Shown here in pieces: positions 25,201 to 37,200 of a stretch of DNA of 64,000 bases (position 1 is its first letter; each line of letters starts with the position of its first letter). Below the pieces are notes generated by a model. It was not told where the DNA came from and searched no databases. It saw only the letters and a program-made list of their open reading frames with translations. Source of the DNA: Malania oleifera (taxonomy: Eukaryota > Streptophyta > Magnoliopsida > Santalales > Ximeniaceae); NCBI RefSeq assembly GCF_029873635.1, contig NC_080423.1:104699773-104763772 (forward strand), read 5' to 3'. Both the position numbers and the translations under genes were made by a program.

Positions 25201-28200
25201 ACTCAGTCTAAACCACAAACCAAACAAATTGGAGGCCAGCAACTTAATTTTTAAAATTTTAAAGGCCTTTCAATGTTAGTTAGGCTTAAAATAAAGTATT
25301 AAAGCCCATTAGTAAACATGTCCAAATATAATTAAAAATACCCAAGGAAAACCCACAAGAAAAGAGGCCCACAATTTTAATAAAACATTTAGCAGGCCCG
25401 CAATGGAGCTGGCCGGCAGCCATGGGAAAGGTGGAGGAAAGGGGTAGTTGGGCAAGAGCTTTTAGGCGTTGTGGATTTCTGATGTGGTACAAGAGCATGT
25501 AGGTGTAATTTTTTGCCTCTCTCCCTATGCTTTCTCCCCACTTCGGCTCCATATCCCACATTGGAAGATTGAACTCTTCCTAGGTCTTGCCTCTTCTATA
25601 TTAGCTTCCTTTCCTGCATTTGATTAATGAATAAATAAACTAATAATTATTTGTTATTGTTGAGTTTATTACTATTTGATTATTGTTGATTTGTGTGAAG
25701 CAATAGTTAATGAACTTAAATAAATAAAATAAAATATTTTAAGAATTAAATTTAAAATCAAGCTCATTACTGAGCCTAATCGATCTACTCACGAGCCTAA
25801 AAATTGAGTTTAAGAATCACTTTAGATAATAAACGAGCCTGAACGAGCTCTTACTGAGCTGAGCTCTCGAGCCACTCATGAGCGGCTTGGTTCGTTTGCA
25901 ACCCTAACCTCCTGGTAACGACCTCTAATACCATGTTAGATTACCGCTTTACCTAAAACTTAAGTTTTTAAGTTGTGGGCCAACAATGTATATCAAGCTT
26001 TAACACTACCCCACATGTGCAGCCCAATAATTTGTGGGGAGATGCACATGATTGATAACGCCCATTTCAAGGAATACAATAATTTGTTTATTTTTTAAAA
26101 AAAACATCACACAATAAACATAGGCAACTAGACTAGAACCCATGAGCTCTTGGTAAAGAGCTAAGATACCATGTTAGATTACCACTTTATCTAAAAGTTG
26201 AAGCTGTTAGGTTGTGGGCCAACAATGTGTATCAAGCTTTAACGGCTATACTTGTGGCCAATGAGGTGGTGGAGGATGTTTGTAGGAAGAAGAAGAGGGG
26301 TTTTGCCTTTAAATTAAATTTCATGAATGCCTATGATAGAGTAACTTGGAGCTTCTTGGATAAAGTCCTTTAGAGAGAGGGTTTTGGCAAGCGTTGGTGT
26401 CAGTGGATTAGGGGCTGCTTGTCTAATGTGTGGTTCTCGGTGATTGTTAATTGTGAGCTGAAATCTTGGTTTGGAGCCTCTAGGGCATTAGACAAGGTGA
26501 GCCTATATCCCACTTTTTCTTTGTCCTTGCAACTAATGTGTTGTGGAGGATGGTGGAGAGGGCTGTGGAGAGGGGGTTGGTTAAAGGTCTAGAAGTAGGG
26601 GAGAGGGAGTGGTGGTTTCTCATCTTCAGTTTGTTGATGACACCATTTTCTGCCTTGACGATCAGATTCATAGCTCTTTAGGAGAATTTTGGGTGTTCTT
26701 CAAATTTTTCATGGGTTGTCGGGCCTTAAATTAATTTGGGAAAGAGTGGATTAGTAACTTTGAATGTGCTCATGGAGCAAGTAGGGAAAGGGCCACTAAA
26801 GTGGGGTGTGGCATTCTGGATTGGCCTATGACCTACTTAGGGGTCCCCTTGGGGGCTAATTCTAGAGCAGCAGATTTTTGCAATCTGGTACTAGAAAGGG
26901 TGGCTAAAAGTCTAGCTAGTTGGAATAGGGGGGTGGAATAACCTTGATCCAGGCTTATCTTTCTAGCATTCCATTATATTTCTTGTCTGTATTAAGGATT
27001 TTGATGGGGATTGCAAACAAACTTGAGAGAATCATGAAATGCTTTTTGTGGTTTAGTAGGGGGGATCATAGGGACTACTTAGTTAGCTAGGGTGAGGGTT
27101 TGTAGGTCAAAAAAAGAGGGAGGGTTGTGTCTAGGGAAGTTGGTGTATAAAAACATGACTCTTTTAGCTATAAATGGCTATGGTGTTTCCCTCTAGAAGA
27201 ATCTTACCTTTGGCATAAAACTTATAAGAAGTAAGTTTGGGTTGGATGAGAATGGGTGGGATACCAATATTATTTTAAGATATTCTTTGGGTTGTCTGTG
27301 GAGGTCCATTTCTCAAATTTATCCTTCTTTCATCCCTCACACTAAATTTGAGGTGGGGAGGGGCTCTCAGATCCATTTTGGAAGACCCTTGTTGGGTAAT
27401 GCATCCTTATCCACTTCATTCCCTTGTCTTTTTCGACTGACCTCTGGGAAAAATAGAGCTATATCTTTCTTTCTTTTGGGGATTTGAGTAGTCCATTGGT
27501 TTCCTAGAATATCCATTTTAGAGGACCTCTTAATGAAAGGAGTTGGTGGAGCTGCCTTCTTTGTTATCTCTATTGAATGGGGGTAATCTTTCTTCGGGGA
27601 GGGATGTTTAGTCTTGGTCTTTGGGTCAATCAGGAGTGTTTTCTTGTAAATCTATTTTTTGAATTTTTGACTCACTCCAATTCTTCTTTCCCACTCTAAC
27701 GTTTCATCTAAAAGGCTAAGGCTTGACCAAAATTAAGGTTTTCACTTGGTTGGTTGTGCTCAATAAAATTAATACTATAACTTGCTGCAAATTAGGAGAC
27801 CTTTGGGCTCTCTCCCCTGATGTATGCGTGCTCTGTTACAAAAATTCTGAAATGGCTTCTCATCTTCTTTTGCAGTGATTTCTAGAAGTATTCGGAATAT
27901 GCTTTTTGGTATTTCTGGAGAGAGTGGGTTTGCCCTTCTTCGGTTGATGAACTGTTAGCTATTTCCTTCACAGGCTTTGGTAAGAGAAAGGATGATAAGG
28001 CAGCCCCATGGACGTGTGGAATACTTGCAGTTTTATGGGGGTTATGGTTGGAGTGTAATGCAAGGATTTAATGGGAAGAAATTAAATTGGGTTCTGGTTT
28101 GGGATAAAAATTCAGTATTTGGCCTCATGGTGATGATTTGGGTTTTTTCAGAGGAATTAATTAGTTTCAACAAGTTACATATAGATTGGAGGAATATTTT

Positions 28201-31200
28201 GGCCTGTTGTTTTTTCCCCTGGATTGCTCCAGGCCTTTCTTGGGAGATATCTCATTCTCCCTCGTGTAAATTCTCTTCCTTTTAATGAAATATTCTTTTT
28301 CTGTTTAAAAAAAAGAAAAAGAAAAAGACTGGTGTGGTACAGAACTCTAGTTTTACATGACTACTATTCTGAACTCTGAATTTATTGTAATTCTGCACCC
28401 AACTTCTCAATAAAATTGAGATTTTTAAAATTGAGAATTGTTATTACAAAGTTTCTTGTCCATCTAAGGTAAAAAATAATAAAACTGAGGAATTTGAAAA
28501 ACAGATCAACTCCAGACAAATTGAAAAGAATGCAATTGGCTGATGAGCCTTTCTAGTCATGTGCATTATTTTATCATAGGAGACAAATTCATTCCATAGT
28601 TGTAAGACCAACCATACTTCATGTACCATCTAATGATACTAAAAAGGCATAATGTCCATGCCCAGAGCATAATCTGAATTCAGGCGTAGACAGATGATGC
28701 TAGACATTCTGAGGTTTAGTCATTTTAAATTCATAACTGAACCTACAAGTGTAGCATGGATCTAGTTGATAACTACAAGGATAAGAAGGAGGCTACAGTA
28801 GAATGGATCTAGTGGACCACTACAAGGGTACGAAAGAGGCTACAGTAAACATGGTTTGAGTTTGTGGAGGAATACTTGATTTTCTGCCTCAACAATAAGC
28901 ATGAAATTCTGCATAAGCATGAACCTTGACAAAGTGGAATGGTAAGGACATAACCATCAATCCCTAGTGGTAAACTATATATTATGTATAGACTAAGCTA
29001 GAAATATAATACCTCATAATTATAAGTCCTTTAAAAACATCATGAAGATGAAATATTTTCATTGCATTATAAATAACACCACAAGTGTGCATTTCCTTTT
29101 CATGATATAAATGAGTTTTCTATATCAGCAATGCGAAGGCCAAATAAGATTCAGAAATTCACCAATCAAATCTAGAGCAACTAAAACTGAGAAGCTGCTA
29201 TTACCTCGTGCTTCCGTATTCAAAGTGTCAACACCATGACAAACAGTGTCAGAGCCATTCTGCAAACCAACAATTCACACTCATGTAAGTGAAGTTCTTT
29301 ACACCATTTATTCCTCAATACCTATATGACAGCATATATACTAGTGTCCAACTATATTTTTGTATGAATGAGATTAAGAAAAAAATCAGAAAGGGAACCT
29401 GAGTAGTAAACAGATCTATTGCAGAATAGTGTTCAAACATGAAAATATTAGGATCACTTACAGCTGCCTCCAATAGAGCCCGCTCGATCTCTCTCCCAGT
29501 CAGATCAGCAGCATGAACTATTCTGTGGTGAAGAGTGACCCCCTACCCTTGCAAGGTGCTGGTAGTGTTTCAAATTTTCTGGTGGTTTGGTTTTTATGAA
29601 CTTAAATTCAGGTAGCAGATTCAGGTTGTTAGTGCAGTTTCAAGTTTTTCCAAACTTGCAAGGTGCAAGTTCCCCATCTTCCCCAAAATAAAATGACACA
29701 CCCATAGCAATCAATTCTCTAATTCATTCAGGTCCTTCTGTGCATACCACCTAGAGAAGCAGAAAAGTTGAGGAAAGGTGATGGTTAAGCTAGAGAAATG
29801 ATAGAACATGCTCAAATATATTTGACATTTCTAGCACGTAACAACAACTACGGAAGCAAAATGTTGCATTTTCCAATGTCATAAGAAATCAGAATTTATA
29901 TAACAAAGTTTGGAAATGCCAATTTTCAAAAGAATGTAAATAAACTCTTGAAGAATTATACTCTAAAGAGTCCACACTGACCAGATGAGAATGGGAGGAT
30001 TCAAAAATATTGCCTGGAAGATGACTGCTTCTAAGCAGGATTTCTGGGATGCCTGGATATTGACTTGACTAGTTATAACAGATCTACTAACTGCCTCTAG
30101 CATGAAATATCTGTTCCATATAGAATGCAAGACCGATTAGATATTAACAAAGTAACTTGGCACTTGTGAAATATGACCAACTTCCTGACAACAATAAAGA
30201 AGTATCAATCTCTTACTCTTTAGATAAGATGATCTCTAACAGCATCAAAAATCTAAGTCATATCAGTTTGAGTGATTCTTATGGCTCCCTACTTAGGAAA
30301 ATCTTAAGATTTTCATTGAACCTTTGTTTCATAGAATTAGTCAAAACATTTTAATATATTATTTTTATTCTGTAAAACTGAAAATGGTACGAAGTCTCTT
30401 CATATAATATCATTTTTGTATAAGACTTATATGTATGTGCGTATGCTGTCTCGCAGGAGTCGTAATAAAGATGATATCTTATTATTACAACCTGTGACTT
30501 GAATCAATTGTAGTTGTTCCATTAATTAGAATATTTCCCCTTATTATAGAACATTAATAGAATTATTGTCCACCAAGGCTAAACTGTGCGCTTAATCATA
30601 AGTCTGCAAACCATGTGATTGGCTAAGTAGGGTGCACCACCAATATTATTTGGGCTGGTATCATTTTACCAAACTGTGGCTTAAATTTTTACAGTTAAAC
30701 AACCTGTGTTTGCACTGTCTTGTACTGTTATATGTCATTACACACCAACAAGTGCTATTCAATTCATTTTAGTCACAAAATTATGGAAAAATTGAAACAA
30801 ACAGCCTTTAGATATTTATTTATAAAAAATATCTAACTGAAATTTTGTCAAACACCTACAGCACATGAATCATAAGATTGCATAATAAGATAAAGTATTG
30901 AAACTTTTTAAAAATAATGCAGCAGGGGACCATGATAAAACAGACTTTGTGAACAAAATATTAAAGAAGTGATAAAACACAATCCAAAATAGAAATCAAA
31001 CCCAAAGTGTCTGCAGCTAAAATTTGGTGAAACACAGATGTTAAGCTCAAAGTCAAGGGTGTATCTGATTCTCAATTAACATTATACATTTCAGAGAAAA
31101 AATCTGTGTTCAAATTGACATGCAATCTCTTTTAAAAGCCAACTACCAATAGTCTTGGAACTAAAGGCCTCCATGTTTTCTGAACAGTAGATCCAAAAGC

Positions 31201-34200
31201 CCAAAGCATGCCACACTAATCCAATAACTGCATTCGGGGAAAAAAAAAAAAAAAACTGTCAATCAACAGAGAAGAGTTGCTAAAGTGCGGCATAAGCCCT
31301 ACATATCTCAAACAATTATTTTTTCTAAGACAGAAGCCTTAATGTTATTCAATTCTTCCATGTCAAAATTATTCTCTCAGATTGCCTATCCCAGTTGGTT
31401 ATAGACTTTAAAACTGGAATTATCCCGATATGGCCCAACAGTGCTGTCATTATATCCAATATGAGGTACTTACATACTTCAAGCTGCTACTTGCATTATT
31501 TTGCTTCTTGTGTTTTTGTTATTGCAGGATGGATTCTTTTATAGTTTTTATTTTTGTAATTGTCAATAATTTTGAATATAGTGATTGATTGAGTTCTAAT
31601 ATTTGCTTAAAGGGCTCGGAATGGAAAGAAAAAGCCGAAAGTCTTGAAGTGGAACTTCAGCAGTGCTACAAAGCTCAAGCTCGTTTATCTGAGCAGCTTG
31701 TGGTGGAAGTTGCTGAATGTAGATCTTCAAAAGCGTTAGTTCAAGAAAAAGAAGTGGTCATCACTGATTTGCAAAATGAGCTAACTCAAATGAGGTTCTC
31801 TCTGGTTTAATATTTTTGCCTTAGGGAATATCATCCCAAGTTGTTGGGTGAATGACTGAAAATTTGGTATATCCTGCAGGGATGAATGCTCCCAATTAAA
31901 AGAAATGTTAGATGAGAAAATTAAAGCTTTAGAATTGGTTTTAAGTGAGAACCAGGAACTAAAAACACAACTTGAAGACATGACAGTAAGGGCTAAAAAT
32001 GCGGAGTCTGAAAACAAGATGTTGGTTGATCGCTGGATGTTACAGAAGATGAAGGATGCTGAACGCATGAATGAGGTATTAAATGTTATCTTGTTTTTGA
32101 ATGTTACTTAAAATACAGATTGTTCTGGTTCAAGGAACAAAGCGGGATTGTGGTGCTCTGTGTGGTACAGTAGGGGTATAACTATGTAGATATATTGGTG
32201 AAAGTGTGAAATGGCATGTGTACATTTGATTATAGGTGATTGAGATGTTTTTAAATGTAAAAGAGATTTTATTTGTTGAAGTAGATTAATAATGGCTGAA
32301 AATAAAATATAATGCAGTAAATCTCAATTTTTATTAATAAATAATGTTACGCAGAAAAAAATTGAATTAAAATTGTGTTTATTACTAGATTTTGTATTCC
32401 AGAATGAAAATATGCCACGTTTCAGAACCTTCATATCAATTTGCAATTCCATGTGCTTTTAGTAATTTTTGGTAATCTTCTTCTTCTTCTTATTACAGTT
32501 CCTATGAATGACTCATGGCTCTAAGGAAATTAAGTTGAATTAGGATTTCTTTTGAAGGATCCTGAGGAAATTATTATTATTATTTTTATTATTATTATTA
32601 TTATTGCAGTTCTGATGAATGACTTCTGGCTCTGAGGAAATTAAATTGAATTAGGATTTCTTTTGAAGGATCTATTTGACATTTTGAAAAGAAAATAAAA
32701 ATGTATTATTAGAATTTGGACTGCCATGTCATTTCAAGTTATACAACAACAACAACAACCAAACCAAACCTTAAGTCCCACTAGGTGAGGTTGGCTATAT
32801 GAATTCCTTTCTGCCAATTTATGCAATCATGGATCATTTCTTTTGACAAATTCAAGGCTATTAAATCCTTACTATTTCATTTCAAGTTATTTTAGGTCTA
32901 ACCTTACCCCTTCTATCGCTCCCGACAGTAACTAACTCAATCTTCTTCATTGGTGCATTATGTAGCCTACGTTGCAAGTGTCCAAACCATCTGAGTCGTC
33001 CCGCCATTATCTTATCTTCTATAGGAACTACACTTAACTTACCACGAATATGTTCATTCCTTAATTTGTCTTTCAATGTTATACCACTCATCCATCTAAG
33101 CATTCTCATCTCGGCAGCTCTTACTTTTTGGATGTTTTGTTTCTTCGTTGCCCAACATTTTGATCTATATAGCATAGCTGGTCTTATAGCCGTCTTATAA
33201 GACTTCCCTTTTAATTTTAAAGGGTATTTTGCGATCACAAAGTACACTTGAAGCACTTCTTCATTTTATCCAACCTGTTTTAACTCTATGCATTACATCA
33301 TCTTCAATGTCTCCTTCAACTTGCATAATAGATCCAAGGTATTGAAATCTACAAGTGCTATTTTTTTTTTTCATCATCAAGTTTAACTTTGTCTCCAATA
33401 TTCTTCCTACCATTGCTGAAATTACATTTCATATATTCTATCTTATTTCTACTTATCTTAAAGCCTCTAGATTCCAAAGTTTCTCTCCATATTCTAACTC
33501 AACATATACTTTGCCTCTAGTTTCATCAATCAATACAATATCATTTGCAAACAATATACACCATGGAACCTCATTTTGAATGCTCTAGCCTTAATCTTTG
33601 TTCAACTACCCTTACTCACAGTTTCATTGTATGACTCATATGTTTAATTCCACAATAGGTATTACAATTTTGAATCTCTTTTGTTCTTGTATATAGGTAT
33701 TAAAGTATTTTTCCTCCATCCATCTGGCATTTTCTTAGTTTTTATAATTGTGTTAAATAAATTAGTTAACCATATAATTCCGTTATCACTTAAGCATTTC
33801 CAAACTTCAATTGGGATGTTATCTGGTCCTATAGCTTTTCTATTTTTTATTTTTTTAGTGCAAACTTAACTTCGTTAACTCTAATTTTGCAAATATATCT
33901 CATATTTTCAATCTTTTCTTCATATGTTAATTCTAAGTTTAAGCCTTCCATTTGGTTTTCATAAGTAACTTTGTCATATTTCTTTTATGTCTTTGTCCTT
34001 AACCATGACAATATCATCCTCACTTTTTATACATTTTACATTTCCTAAGTCCTTACTCTTCCTTTTTTTAGCTTTAGCAAGTTTAAATATATCTCTTTCC
34101 CCTTCTTTTGTATCTAATCTATTATACAAACTATTAAATGATCTGTGTTTAGCTTTACTAACGGTTTTTTTTGCATCTTTTCTCGCCTCTTTATACTTTT

Positions 34201-37200
34201 CAAAGTTATCCATGTTTTTTATATTTTTGTCATGTTTTATAACAAATTCTTTTTTGTCTTTACGGCTTTTTGGACATCTTTATCCCACCACCAACTTTCT
34301 TTTCTATTTGAGAATCTTCCCCTTGATCACTTAAAATCTCTTTTGCTATCATTTTAATAAAGTTAGCTAATCTATTCCAAAGAATATTTGTATCTATCCC
34401 ATCCTCTATAGTCCAATCCCCATCTTTGATCATTTTATCTTTAAATTTTTTTATATATTCTCCCTTTAGGTTCCACCACCTAGTTCTTCTTCATTGGTTT
34501 ATTTTATCATTTTCTTCCATTTTTTAATACATATATCTAACACTAAGACTCTATGTTTTGTAGTTAGGCTTTCACTTGGAACAATTATACAATCATTACG
34601 TGATAAACGATCTAGCCTTCTAGTTTAAAAAAAAAATTCTATTTGACTTCTATTTTGTCCACTTTTAAAGGTTATTAAGTGTTCTTCTCTCTTCTTAAAG
34701 CAAGTATTCATTATAATAAAATCATATCATATAGCGAAGTTTAAGATCATCTCCCTAGGCTCATTTTTGTCTCCATTTCCATATCCTCTGTGTATTCTCT
34801 CATAGCCTTTATTATCCCTTCTAACATGTCATTTTAAGTTATCATGTGCATAATTCGTCATTCTGCCTGATGTGTGACTGCACAAGGATATAAATCTACC
34901 AGTAATAAGTATCCAGGGCTCTTTAGTTGAAAGCAAGAGACAGGAACACCAGCTTTTTCCATCGCACAGCCTAATGCCATCAAAGATATAATTTGTTGAC
35001 AAAAGTGGAAGTGGATGGTGTGCTCTTTGTGGAGGAGAGAGATGTTAGAAGGGGTATATGCAGTTTCTACAAAAATCTGTATACTGATAAGAAATCTTGG
35101 ACACCAATGGTATCGCTTTCAAAAATTTGAACTTCTCCATGGCTCGATGACTCGAGAGATCCTTTGTGGAAGAGGATATTGTTTTAGCTCTCAAGAGCTG
35201 CAACAGGGACAAGGCTCCAGACCTGTCTCTAACCCCTAAAAGTGCAGGGGCTCTAAGCATTAAAGACTTTTGTCCCAACAACCTGGTTGCTAGCTTGTAT
35301 AAATTTCCTCTCCAAAGTTCTAGCAGCCAGGCTCAAATTGGCAATTTCAGAAGTGGTTGGGAAGTACCAGCATGCCTTTGTGGCAGGCAAATAGATTACG
35401 GATGCCGACTTTATTGCGAATGAGATTGTTGATACCTATTTAAAGGGAGGAAAAGGAGGATTAGTTTGTAAATTTGACGTGGAAAGGCCTTTGACCACAT
35501 GAATTGGAATTGTCCGCTTTATATCCTCAAAAGGATGAGTTTTGGGGAAATTTGGTGCAATTGGATCAGTTGTATTTCCACTGCATCATTCTCTGTGTTA
35601 AATTAATGGCTGCCCTATGGAGTTTGTCAGATCTTTGCACGGTTTGAGGCCAGGAGACCCCCTCTCCCCTTTCTTATTTATCTTGGTTATGGAGGTTTTG
35701 AGCCATATGATAACCAAGGCAAACGAAGGCGGCCTTCCTAAGGGGCTTAACATTGGAAGGAGCAGAGATAATTTTGTAGCCTCCCATCTCCTTTTTGCCG
35801 ATGGTACCATTATTTTCTGTGAGGATGATCCTGAACAAATTCTTAACCTTAGATGCATACTTCTTGGGTTTGAAGCAGTCATAGGACTAAAGGTGAATTT
35901 GAGCAAGAGTGTTATCATTCCTATGGGGACTTGTGTTTGTGGTCCCCTCGCAGAAATTCTTGTCTGCAAGTATCATCTTTTGTGAGGTGGGGGGTTGTCA
36001 AACAACCCATGCAAAAGGGAGGGCTTGGTCTTAGATCCCTTCTTACTTTTAACAAGGCACTCTTGGGAAAATGGCTCTGGAGGTTCATGTCTGAGAAAAA
36101 TCATTTTCGGAGGGAAGTTGTTACTTGTAAATATGGCCTTCCCCACAACAGTTGATCCTCCAAATAGGTGACCAATGGCTATGGTGTTTGGGTATTCATC
36201 ATAAAAGGGTGGGAGAACTTTTTTCCTCACATTCACTTCAATGTGGGAAATGGGGAGGATGCATTTTTTTTGGCACAATGTTTGGTTTGTTGGCTCCCAA
36301 CTTAGCGCTTCATTCCCTTCTATTTATAGACTTGCCAACAATAAAAATGCCCTTGTTTGCCAACTTCAGGAACGCTCAACACGTGTGACTGTATGCACCG
36401 TTCCCCTAATTAGAATGTTGTTGACTGGGAGATTGATACTCTTATTTATTTTTACAGCTGGCTTTATAATGTTAAGAGCCAGGGTTCCTCCAACAATCCC
36501 AAGTGGTCCCTGAGCAAGGAGGGAACTTTCACAGTCAAGTCCTATTATGACCTCCTTTGCTGCCCAATGGAGTGCATCAGCTCTTTTCCCTGGAAGCACA
36601 TTTGGAAAACAGCAGCCCCTGCCGAGGTTATTTTTTTCACCTGGTGGGCTGCTCTAGGGAAGAACCTGACCCTTGATGACCCTCAAAGAAACCATGAATA
36701 GGTGTTTCCTATGCCTTGAAGAAGCATAATCTGTGGATCACATCCTTCTTCACTGCCCCTGGACCAGTAATCTCTAGAGGTTAGCCATTTTCTTGGTCGA
36801 TCAGAAATGAGTCATTGCAGCTTCGGTTGTGAGTGAGATTTAGGTTTAGAAATGGATCCATGCCAACAAGCTCAAAAGGAGAGCCTGTCCTCATATTCCT
36901 CTTGCTATTTTTTGGGCAGTCAGGAGAGAGAGGATCAGAAGGGCTTTTGACAGGATGGTCTCTTCTTTGCAGGCAGTCAAAGATAACTGTATTTTTATGA
37001 TCTCTAGCTGGCATAGTGGTATGTATGAGAGCAACTTGTTATTCTTGATTTCCTGTATGTACTCCAGCAATTGGTGTTTTTTTTTAGTTTTTTGTTGTTT
37101 GTGTTGTACTTGATAGACATCTTCTTGATGCACAGTTTTCTCTAAAAAAGTTTCTTTGCTGAAAAAAAAATCCACAAAAAAGAAAAGCTGGTGATCATCT

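Larger units (their letters stand above)
23930..28330 (+). mobile_element. 5'-truncated L1-type LINE, interrupted by a TRIM array
   Basis: The translation 'CTTQSAFLEGRQIVDVV' (23990-24030) continues after 26244 as 'AILVANEVVEDVCRKKKRGFAF' and 'FMNAYDRVTWSFLDKV'. These are the RT blocks of plant L1 LINEs, so the intervening 2.2 kb is an insertion. Later pieces resemble the palm region ('FVDDTIF'-like, about 26630) and the zinc-finger/C-terminal region (27240-28280). The 3' end has a TTTAATGAAATATTC tail and an A-rich run at 28303-28328. Several frameshifts and stops are present, for example after FLDKVL and in the palm region, so it is dead. It was inserted in the sense of ATG16. Confidence 0.8.
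19556..31612 (+). other. ATG16 intron 2, 12 kb, transposon-rich
   Basis: The donor gttcat at 19556 and acceptor gcttaaag at 31611-31612 bracket 12,057 bp. The intron holds the palindromic LTR element (19791-22209), an L1 LINE with a nested TRIM array (about 23930-28330), and unassigned sequence. The exons on both sides join in phase 0. Confidence 0.85.

Noticed and set aside
24032-26243. tRNA-Met gene-like sequences (TGGTATCAGAGC on the minus strand)
   Set aside because: Only the 12-base primer-site match recurs; there is no tRNA cloverleaf around it. It is explained by retrotransposon priming.
27242-28285. Separate host genes after the LINE RT
   Set aside because: These open stretches lie in LINE order after the RT and before the LINE A-tail, so they belong to the LINE C-terminal region.
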